DNA of 39,100 nucleotides from Streptosporangiaceae bacterium. Its GTDB lineage: Bacteria > Actinomycetota > Actinomycetes > Streptosporangiales > Streptosporangiaceae. Every line of letters begins with the position of its first letter. Position 1 is the first letter of the stretch. Made by a program: the position numbers and the translations under genes. Where the stretch lies: the NCBI GenBank assembly GCA_025964715.1, contig JAOPYH010000230.1:1-39100 (forward strand), read 5' to 3'. Below are positions 32,646 to 39,100 of this stretch, in pieces. The notes beneath the pieces are model-generated. The model saw only the letters and a program-made list of their open reading frames with translations. It was not told the origin of the DNA and searched no databases.

Positions 32646-32874
32646 TAAACGTTACTTACGAGGCGTTGCGGCCCAAAGACGGACATCTGTGGGCCGATGG
32701 GAGGGTATTGGCCTGGCTCTCGGTCATTCGGGCAAAGGGCCGGTTGTGCACACGAGACCATCGACTCCAGTACGATCTTGGCCTACGTGAGATATGAGAC
32801 GGCCGGGTCGAGCCGGCAAACCTCGGTCGGCCTTCGAATGGCTAACGGACAATTCACCCCGAATGGAGCCCGTT

Positions 32875-33780
32875 ATGGTTCGAGCGCGTTTTGCCACGGC
32901 CGCGATCGCCGCCGCCGCGTTGAGCGCCTCCCTGTCGGCATGCAGTAACAACGACGCCGCCCAGGCGCAGCAGAGCCAGCCCGCCGTCGCCAAGGACGCT
33001 AGCCTCGCGGCGATGGTCCCGGCGCGCTTCAAGGGCGGAGTCAACGTCGCAAGCGGTGTGTACGCGCCGATGGAGATGCTGACGGAGAACGGGAAGTTCA
33101 CCGGCTTTGACTACGACCTCGGACAGGCGCTCGCAGGCAAGCTCGGCGTCCCCTTCCACTTCGAGAACCAGGACTTCGACACCATCATCCCGTCGCTGCA
33201 GTCGGGCAAGCACAACATCATCATGGCCGGGATGAACGACACCGCCGCACGTCAGAAGACCCTCGACTTCGTCGACTACTTCCACGCTGGCCTAGCCATT
33301 CTCGTCAGGAAGGGCAACCCCGACCACATCTCCACGGTGCTGGACCTGTGTGGCAAGACGGTGGCCGTCGGAAAGGCCACGGTGCAGGGGGACCTGATGA
33401 GGTCCGAGTCGCGTAAGTGCCCCGGGGCAGGGAAGGGGCCGATCAAAATCGCCGAGGTGCCGACCGAGCCCGACGCCCAGCTCCAGGTGCGTGCCCAGAA
33501 GGCCACGGCGGACGTACTCGACGCCGCCCCGGCGGAATACGCCGCCTCCACCGCGGGTGGTGGCAAGCTCTTCGAGGTCGTCCACGACGCCCAGCACCCC
33601 GGCGGGTACTCGCCGGTCGACACTGGCATCGGCGTGCTGAAGAAGGACCACGACCTGACGCTCGCCCTGCAGGCCGCGCTGAAGTCCCTGATTGCGGACG
33701 GCACGTACAAGAAGGTGCTCGCCAAGTACGAGCTCACCTCCTACGCCATCGACTCCGCAAAGATCAACGGACACTCATGA
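32875..33780 (+). CDS. ABC transporter substrate-binding lipoprotein (polar amino-acid type)
   Basis: A 301-residue extracytoplasmic binding protein with a lipobox (LSAC, C23) and the family-3 solute-binding fold: GVYAPMEMLTENGKFTGFDY DLG at the start of domain 1, FDTIIPSLQSGKHNIIMAGM, DLCGKTVAVGKATVQGDLM and the late GYSPVDTGIGVLKKDHDL segment. ATG 32875 is used: GGAG lies 7 bases before it. Family members bind amino acids such as glutamine, cystine or arginine; the exact ligand cannot be told. Overlaps the permease gene in ATGA. Confidence 0.93.
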   Translation: MVRARFATAAIAAAALSASLSACSNNDAAQAQQSQPAVAKDASLAAMVPARFKGGVNVASGVYAPMEMLTENGKFTGFDYDLGQALAGKLGVPFHFENQDFDTIIPSLQSGKHNIIMAGMNDTAARQKTLDFVDYFHAGLAILVRKGNPDHISTVLDLCGKTVAVGKATVQGDLMRSESRKCPGAGKGPIKIAEVPTEPDAQLQVRAQKATADVLDAAPAEYAASTAGGGKLFEVVHDAQHPGGYSPVDTGIGVLKKDHDLTLALQAALKSLIADGTYKKVLAKYELTSYAIDSAKINGHS

Positions 33781-34745
33781 GCGGTAAGACCACCAGCACC
33801 GGACAGGAGACCGGCCGGGCCGTGGAGCGAGCGCCCGCGAACGACGACGTGGCCGCCGTCCCGCTGCGTCACACGGGCCGCTGGGTCGCCGCGGTGGCGC
33901 TGCTGATCCTGTGCGGTGGCACGCTGGCGTCGTTCTGGCGCAACCCCAACATCGACCACGCGGTGGTCACGAACTACCTGTTCGACAGCCGGGTCCTGAG
34001 CGGCGTCGGCCTGACGGTCGCGCTGACCGCGACATCGATGATCCTGGCGACCGTCCTCGCGGTCGCACTGGCGGTCATGCGGCTTTCCTCCAACCCGGTG
34101 CTGCGCGTCCTGTCCTTGGCTTACGTTTGGTTCTTCCGGGGGACGCCGCTGCTGGTGCAGGTCGTCTTCTGGGGATATCTCGGACTGCTGTACGCGCGGC
34201 TGAGTATCGGGATCCCGTTCACCTCTATCACCTTCGCCTCGGCGAACACCAGCACCATCATCTCCGCGTTCGTCGCGGGGCTGCTGGCACTGGGTCTGAA
34301 CGAGGCCGCGTACGCCTCCGAGATCGTCCGCGCCGGCCTGCTATCCGTCGATGAGGGACACGTCGAGGCCGCCTACTCGCTGGGAATGTCACCGGCGTAC
34401 ACGCTGCGCCGCATCGTCCTGCCCCAGGCCATGCGCGTGATCATCCCGCCGATGGGCAACGAGACCATCTCGATGCTGAAGAACACCGCGCTGCTGGAAC
34501 TCATCGCCGTGCACGAGCTGTACACGCGGACGAGCCAGATCTCGGCGCAGAACCTGAGTCAGGTGGAACTCCTCATCGTCGCGAGCGCGTGGTACCTGTT
34601 CCTCACGACGGTGCTCTCGGTTCCGCAGTACTACCTCGAACGCAGGTTCGGCCGTGGCACCGGCCGCCGGCCGTCGACGTCCCCGAGGAAACAGATCCGG
34701 CTGCGGTACGACGCCGCGCGGGCACGGCTGCGCACCATCGCATGA
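33777..34745 (+). CDS. Amino-acid ABC transporter permease
   Basis: A 322-residue membrane protein of the HisM/GlnP type. An unusual hydrophilic N-terminal segment (about 40 residues) precedes five or six helices. The conserved cytosolic loop that contacts the ATPase is visible as [20 protein letters not shown] (about 198-217), and [15 protein letters not shown] is the entry of the family core. ATG 33777 overlaps the preceding stop. One permease gene is seen, so the channel is probably a homodimer. Confidence 0.93.
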   Translation: MSGKTTSTGQETGRAVERAPANDDVAAVPLRHTGRWVAAVALLILCGGTLASFWRNPNIDHAVVTNYLFDSRVLSGVGLTVALTATSMILATVLAVALAVMRLSSNPVLRVLSLAYVWFFRGTPLLVQVVFWGYLGLLYARLSIGIPFTSITFASANTSTIISAFVAGLLALGLNEAAYASEIVRAGLLSVDEGHVEAAYSLGMSPAYTLRRIVLPQAMRVIIPPMGNETISMLKNTALLELIAVHELYTRTSQISAQNLSQVELLIVASAWYLFLTTVLSVPQYYLERRFGRGTGRRPSTSPRKQIRLRYDAARARLRTIA

Positions 34746-34771
34746 CCCGACTCCAAGACGGGGAATCCATC

Positions 34772-35557
34772 ATGAACACGGCCACCGCGGCGGGAGCCGC
34801 ACCGATCGTCGAGGCCCGCAGCGTACAGAAGCACTTCGGGGCGAACCACGTACTCAAGGGCATCGACCTGACCGTCGAACGCGGGCAGGTGCTGTGCCTG
34901 CTCGGTCCGTCGGGTTCGGGCAAGTCGACCTTCCTCCGCTGCATCAACCATCTGGAGAAGATCGACGGCGGCCGCATCTATGTCGACGGCGAGCTGATGG
35001 GCTACACCGAGCGGGCCGGTCGCGCTCGGGAGATGAAGCCACGCGAGGTCTCGGCGCAACGCCGCGGCATCGGAATGGTCTTCCAGCGCTTCAACCTCTT
35101 CCCGCATCTCACTGCGCTGGGCAACATCATCGAGGCGCCGGTGGGCGTCGCGAAGAAACGCTCGTCCGACGCCCGCTCCCGCGGGATGCAGCTGCTCGAA
35201 CAGGTCGGGCTCGGCGACCGCGCGAATGCCTATCCGAGCCAGCTTTCGGGTGGCCAGCAACAGCGGGTGGCGATCGCCCGCGCGCTGGCGATGGATCCCA
35301 AGCTCATGCTGTTCGACGAACCGACCTCGGCGCTGGATCCCGAACTCGTGGGTGACGTCCTGAACGTCATGCGGGACCTGGCCGAGACCGGGATGACCAT
35401 GATCGTGGTGACCCACGAGATCGGCTTCGCCCGTGAAGCCGCCGACCAGGTCGCCTTCATGGACGACGGCCAGATCGTCGAGTCGGGCACGCCCGGCGAG
35501 GTCATCAGCAATCCACGGCACGCACGCACGACCAGCTTCCTTAAGAGCGTCCTGTAG
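34772..35557 (+). CDS. Amino-acid ABC transporter ATPase
   Basis: A 261-residue nucleotide-binding protein with all motifs: Walker [10 protein letters not shown] (45-53), Q-loop VFQRFNLF, signature LSGGQ (158-162), Walker B LMLFDE (178-183) and the H-loop THE. ATG 34772 has GGGGAA upstream. An ATG at 34742, coupled to the permease stop (ATGA), would add ten unlikely residues and is the alternative. Last gene of the three-gene operon. Converges on the fumarylacetoacetase gene. Confidence 0.93.
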   Translation: MNTATAAGAAPIVEARSVQKHFGANHVLKGIDLTVERGQVLCLLGPSGSGKSTFLRCINHLEKIDGGRIYVDGELMGYTERAGRAREMKPREVSAQRRGIGMVFQRFNLFPHLTALGNIIEAPVGVAKKRSSDARSRGMQLLEQVGLGDRANAYPSQLSGGQQQRVAIARALAMDPKLMLFDEPTSALDPELVGDVLNVMRDLAETGMTMIVVTHEIGFAREAADQVAFMDDGQIVESGTPGEVISNPRHARTTSFLKSVL

Positions 35558-35593
35558 CCGCCCCGTCGAGCACGAGCTCCGAGCGACGACCGG

Positions 35594-35646
35594 AGCCGGT
35601 CACGGCGCCATCGGGGCCGCGATCCGGCCCGTCACCTCGCCGAGGC
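35594..35646. repeat. Right copy of the 53-bp direct repeat (3' end of fumarylacetoacetase)
   Basis: Identical to 32053-32105 and in the same orientation. It contains the last 15 codons and the TGA of the intact fumarylacetoacetase gene. Between the two copies lie the transposase relic and the ABC transporter operon, about 3.5 kb. Confidence 0.92.
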
Positions 35647-36817
35647 CGAGCCGCGAGCCTCCCGGACCGGGAGCCGTGGCGGCGATGGTGATCTCGTCAC
35701 CGTCCTCGAGGAAAGTGCGCCTGCTCCCGTCGGCGAGCTTCAGTGGCTCGGTGCCGCCCCAGCTCAGCTCCAGCAGTGAGCCACGCTGACCGGGTTCCGC
35801 GCCGCTCACCGTGCCGGACGCGTAAAGGTCACCAGTGCGCAGACTCGCGCCGTTCACTGTGAGGTGGGCCAGCTGCTGGGCCGCCGTCCAGTACATCGAG
35901 GCGAAGGGCGGCCGCGAGATCACCTGGCCGTTGAGCCGGATCTCCAGGGCAAGGTCGAGACCCCACGGCTCGCCTGCGTCGTCCAGGTAGGGCAGCACCG
36001 CGGGATCGCGAGGCGGCGGTGCGATCCGTGCCTGCTCCAGCGCCGCCAGCGGCACCACCCACGGCGAGATCGACGTGGCGAAGGACTTGCCGAGGAACGG
36101 CCCCAGCGGGACGTACTCCCAGGACTGGATGTCCCGCGCCGACCAGTCATTCACCAGGCAGACCCCGAACACGTGGTCGCGGAAGGCCCGCAAGGGCACG
36201 GGGCGCCCCAGCGCCGAGGGGGCGCCGACGACGAAGCCCACCTCGGCCTCGATGTCCAGCCGGCGTGAGGGCCCGAAGGCCGGAGCCGGTTCGGAAGGGT
36301 CCTTGCGCTGTCCGGACGGCCGGATGATCTGCGTCCCGGAGACCACCACCGTGCCCGCGCGGCCGTGGTAACCGATCGGCAGGTGCCGCCAGTTCGGCGT
36401 GAGCGGCTCGTGGCCGGGCCGGAAGATCCGGCCGACGTTGGTGGCGTGGTGCTCCGAGGAATAGAAATCGACGTAGTCGGCCACCTCGAAGGGCAGGTGC
36501 AGGGTCACGTCCCGCCGCGGCAGCAGGTGGGGCTCGACGGCGGCCCGGTGGGAGTGGTCCGTCAGCCAGGTGATGATCTGTGCCCGGACGGCCCGCCACG
36601 TCCGCGGGCCGGCCGCCATGAGCGGATTGAGCGTGCGACGGTCGAGCAGGTCGGCGAACGGCAGACCGGCGTCGCGGGCCACGGGCCCGGCGTCGAGCAC
36701 ATGGTCGCCGATGGCGACGCCGATCCGCAGATGATCGTCACCGGCGGAGAACACGCCGTACGGCAGGTTCTCGGCCGGGAAGGGGGTGCCGGGCGGCAGT
36801 GGCGGCCAGGTCTTCAA
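35600..36817 (-). CDS. fahA: Fumarylacetoacetase (tyrosine/homogentisate catabolism)
   Basis: A 405-residue protein with an N-terminal FAH domain and a C-terminal hydrolase domain. DFYSSEHHATNVG (117-129) holds the catalytic His (H124) and metal-binding Asp. PNWRHLPIGYHGRAGTVVVS and SARDIQSWEYVPLGPFLGKS are the family's next blocks. The enzyme splits fumarylacetoacetate to fumarate and acetoacetate, the last step of tyrosine and homogentisate breakdown. I choose a TTG start at 36817: GGAAGGAA is 6 bases upstream and homologues begin at this residue; an upstream ATG would add 29 unlikely residues. No other homogentisate genes are near. Confidence 0.92.
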   Translation of the reverse strand: MKTWPPLPPGTPFPAENLPYGVFSAGDDHLRIGVAIGDHVLDAGPVARDAGLPFADLLDRRTLNPLMAAGPRTWRAVRAQIITWLTDHSHRAAVEPHLLPRRDVTLHLPFEVADYVDFYSSEHHATNVGRIFRPGHEPLTPNWRHLPIGYHGRAGTVVVSGTQIIRPSGQRKDPSEPAPAFGPSRRLDIEAEVGFVVGAPSALGRPVPLRAFRDHVFGVCLVNDWSARDIQSWEYVPLGPFLGKSFATSISPWVVPLAALEQARIAPPPRDPAVLPYLDDAGEPWGLDLALEIRLNGQVISRPPFASMYWTAAQQLAHLTVNGASLRTGDLYASGTVSGAEPGQRGSLLELSWGGTEPLKLADGSRRTFLEDGDEITIAATAPGPGGSRLGLGEVTGRIAAPMAP

Positions 36818-37032
36818 AGAGGATTCCTTCCGCGGCGGGTCTGCCTTGGCGGTCTGTGCGTGCGGCCGCCTCCCATCTTGGGCCACGGCGCCGGCGAGGG
36901 CCATGGCCCGGTTCCGGACCGGAAGAGGATCTTCGGCCCCGATGGCGATTTGGGACCTTCGGCCCTGGAGATGCCGTCCATGCTGGAAAAGCGTGGAATG
37001 TAATGAATCGTTCTTCCACGGGGGTGATCCTC

Positions 37033-37758
37033 ATGCGGGAACCGCGCGATAGGGGACTGAGAGAAGGTCATGAGCTGCGCTGGGGTGGCGCAGCCGGAGT
37101 GGGGGCCGTCGTGTTCGCGCTCCTCGGCCGGCTGATCATGGGCGGGGCGCCCAGGATCACGGACTCGACGGGGACCATCTCCTCGTACCTGACCGGCCAC
37201 CGCGGGCAGGTCCTGACGGCGATGGTCTTCTACGCCATCGCGACCGCGATGTTCGTATGGTTCGGTTCCGCCCTCGCCACCGGCTTGCGCCGGGCGGACG
37301 AGACGAGCGACGCGCCTGCGGTCGTGCTGGGCGGGACCGCCCTCACCGCCGCGATCGCGTTCGTGGCCGTCGGCCTGCTGGCGGGAACCGTCTATGCGAT
37401 GACCCTGCACCCTGGCCTGATGGCCGGGGCCTCCGGCCCGTACACGGCGGTGACCGTGATGGGCACGCTCGCCGGGATCGCGGTGGCCGTGCCGCTGATC
37501 GCCAGCGCGATCTCCATCATGCACACGAACGTGTTCCCGATGTGGATGGCAGGTCTCGCCATCGTGGCGGCCGCGCTGAGCATCCTCTCCGCCTTGGCCA
37601 TCGCGACGACCCGGGGCGCGTTCACGCCGGGTAGCGCGCTGATGTACGTCCCCGGCGTCGTCACCGGACTGTGGGTGCTGGCCGCCAGCGGACTGCTCAT
37701 CCGCGAGCACCTTCCCGCCATACCCGGGCGGGCGCCCCACGCCATGGGACACGCGTGA
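37033..37758 (+). CDS. Six-helix membrane protein of unknown function
   Basis: A 241-residue hydrophobic protein with about six membrane segments (WGGAAGVGAVVFALLGRLIM near the start, then AMVFYAIATAMFVWFG, a third in GTALTAAIAFVAVGLLAG, and three more to the end). No catalytic motif or known family was recognised. ATG 37033 is favoured (GGGGTGA upstream); ATG 37003 would add ten residues. It diverges from the fumarylacetoacetase gene across 215 bases. Confidence 0.75.
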   Translation: MREPRDRGLREGHELRWGGAAGVGAVVFALLGRLIMGGAPRITDSTGTISSYLTGHRGQVLTAMVFYAIATAMFVWFGSALATGLRRADETSDAPAVVLGGTALTAAIAFVAVGLLAGTVYAMTLHPGLMAGASGPYTAVTVMGTLAGIAVAVPLIASAISIMHTNVFPMWMAGLAIVAAALSILSALAIATTRGAFTPGSALMYVPGVVTGLWVLAASGLLIREHLPAIPGRAPHAMGHA

Positions 37759-37836
37759 CGGCGTACGGTACGGCGGCCTCGGGCTGTGCGAGGTCACAGC
37801 GTGGCATCACGTGACATGTCGGACTGACACTGCTCG

Positions 37837-37894
37837 GCCAGGCAAATAACCTGCTTGGCAGCAGAGCCGATGTGACGCGGAGACGATGTGACGC
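37837..37894 (+). promoter_or_regulatory. Repeats upstream of the Ser/Thr kinase gene
   Basis: GCCAGGCA (37837-37844) and TGCTTGGC (37852-37859) form an imperfect inverted repeat (7 of 8) with a 7-base spacer. Downstream, GATGTGACGC occurs twice (37869-37878 and 37885-37894), 16 bases apart. The second copy contains an in-frame GTG at 37888. A regulatory role is possible but not demonstrated. Confidence 0.3.
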
Positions 37895-37905
37895 CAAGGA
37901 CCACC

Positions 37906-39100
37906 ATGCCGGATGCCGCACCACTACGGCCCGGCGACCCCGCACGGCTCGGGGCGTATGACCTCCTCGGTCTCCTGGGCGAGGGCGGGCAGGGCGCGGT
38001 CTTCCTGGGCCGGCCGGCCGGCGCCGTCCCCGGCGGCGAGTACGTCGCGATCAAGCTATTGCACGCCGGGCTCACCGCGGACTCACCCGCACGGCTCAGG
38101 TTCGCGCGCGAGCTCGAGGTGGCGAAGCGAGTCGCCCGGTTCTGCACCGCGCAGGTGCTCGACGCCGAGGTGGCCGGCGAGCAGCCGTACATCGTCAGCG
38201 AGTACGTCCAGGGTCCCTCGCTGCACTCGGCGGTGACCGGGGAGGGCCCGCGTACCGGCGGCGCGCTCGAGCGCCTGGCCATGGGGACGCTCACGGCTCT
38301 CACGGCCATCCACCAGGCCGGGATCATGCATCGCGACTTCAAGCCGCACAACATCCTGCTGGGCTCTGACGGCCCTCGGGTGATCGACTTTGGCATCGCA
38401 CGAGCACTCGATGCGGCCGGTGAGACCCAGACCATCGGGACCCCCGCCTACATGGCCCCTGAGCAGTTCGCCGCTCGCGGTTTCGGACCTCCCGCCGACC
38501 TGTTCGCCTGGGGAAGCACGATGGTGTTCGCGGCCAGCGGCCGCCCGGCCTTCGGGAACGACGACACGGCCACGGTCATGCACCGGATCATCTACGCCCA
38601 TCCCGACCTGGGCGACCTCCCGAGCCCGCTCCGCGAGGTCGTCGCCGCGGTCCTGGCCAAGGGGCCGGAGCAGCGCCCGACCGCGCGGGACGCCCAGCAG
38701 TGGCTGCTCGGCGGCGGTCGCGCGGAACGCCTCGCGTCCGCCGGCTCCCCGGCGATCCCGGCCGACGCCTTCACCGGCACCCCTCATCAGACGCCCATGC
38801 ACGATCTCGGGACGGCGGCTCCCGTAAAGCCGCCCGTGACACGCGCGGACGAGGGGACGTCCCCGCGGCGACCCGGCCGGACGGCGCTGCTGGCCGCCGG
38901 ACTCTCCGTCGCCGCCCTGCTCGGCGGCGGGGCCGCATGGGCGGCAGCCCGGGGCCAACAGCGGGCCACGGGCCGTGGCAGCGATGCCGCCGCCCCATCC
39001 GGCGGCAAGGAGACCTCGGGCCGCACGCCGTCGCGGTCCGCGGCGGGCGCCCAGGTGAGCGGCACCGCTACGAAGGACCCCGCCCGGCAGGCGACCGGGC
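37906..39100 (+). CDS. Ser/Thr protein kinase, single-pass (runs off the right edge)
   Basis: 398 residues are visible and the frame is open to the window end. Kinase domain: glycine-rich loop GEGGQGAVFLG, VAIK with K50, HRDFKPHN (142-149, D144), DFG (161-163) and APE (184-186). A Pro/Ala-rich linker follows, then a membrane helix (about 326-345) and the start of an extracytoplasmic Ser/Thr-rich region. ATG 37906 follows AAGGA; GTG 37888 is an in-frame alternative. An HRDF in place of HRDL is seen in some bacterial kinases and should not affect catalysis. Confidence 0.92.
   Translation, partial: MPDAAPLRPGDPARLGAYDLLGLLGEGGQGAVFLGRPAGAVPGGEYVAIKLLHAGLTADSPARLRFARELEVAKRVARFCTAQVLDAEVAGEQPYIVSEYVQGPSLHSAVTGEGPRTGGALERLAMGTLTALTAIHQAGIMHRDFKPHNILLGSDGPRVIDFGIARALDAAGETQTIGTPAYMAPEQFAARGFGPPADLFAWGSTMVFAASGRPAFGNDDTATVMHRIIYAHPDLGDLPSPLREVVAAVLAKGPEQRPTARDAQQWLLGGGRAERLASAGSPAIPADAFTGTPHQTPMHDLGTAAPVKPPVTRADEGTSPRRPGRTALLAAGLSVAALLGGGAAWAAARGQQRATGRGSDAAAPSGGKETSGRTPSRSAAGAQVSGTATKDPARQATG

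Noticed and set aside
1..39100. CRISPR arrays, tRNA or rRNA genes
   Set aside because: No regularly spaced direct repeats and no tRNA-like cloverleaf or rRNA segment was noticed by eye; a tool search would be needed to exclude a tRNA with certainty.

Overview
This window looks like chromosomal DNA from a high-GC actinomycete. The bases are GC-rich throughout, the real reading frames have G/C in third positions, GTG and TTG starts are common, and genes in operons overlap by four bases (ATGA/GTGA). Family content (FCD-type GntR, DUF5996, DUF2795, a CASTOR/POLLUX-like channel, BlaI-M56 pairs, a Ser/Thr kinase with a trailing membrane segment) fits Streptosporangiales or Streptomycetales. I cannot name the species from sequence alone.

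Left part (1-8140): a catabolic region. A UbiD-type decarboxylase (cut by the window edge) and its UbiX flavin prenyltransferase lie downstream of a MarR regulator, with a short-chain dehydrogenase divergent from it. Next is a compact minus-strand operon of aldehyde dehydrogenase, flavin-dependent dehydrogenase/reductase and MHS-type organic acid transporter. It diverges from an FCD-type GntR regulator, and a 7-3-7 palindrome sits between the candidate promoter boxes.

8150-15640: a two-gene locus of a PIMT/PCMT-family methyltransferase preceded by, and overlapping, an unlisted 34-codon gene for a highly charged peptide. Its layout matches the imiditide (aspartimide-containing RiPP) family and is the most interesting item here. 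Then come a doubly damaged thiamine-diphosphate enzyme pseudogene and a seven-gene Mrp-type cation/proton antiporter operon (E-F-G-DUF4040-B-C-D) with no MrpA-type large subunit, followed by small hypothetical genes.

15650-31990: housekeeping and regulatory genes. These are a BlaI/M56 peptidase sensor pair, a CASTOR/POLLUX-like channel, two paralogous membrane acyltransferases facing each other, TatA, a TerB-like protein, a DksA/TraR zinc-finger protein, a VOC protein, a second MarR, a SEL1/TPR-like protein, DUF5996 and DUF2795 proteins, an SDR plus GT9 glycosyltransferase pair, an OmpR-type two-component system and a small secreted protein.

Right part (32050-39100): a 3.5-kb segment carrying a polar amino-acid ABC transporter (binding lipoprotein, permease, ATPase) is bounded by a perfect 53-bp direct repeat. 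The right copy is the 3' end of an intact fumarylacetoacetase gene. The left copy is an orphan fragment next to a decayed integrase-type transposase. This looks like an acquired cassette inserted at the end of a catabolic gene. A six-helix membrane protein and a Ser/Thr kinase, cut by the window edge, close the window.
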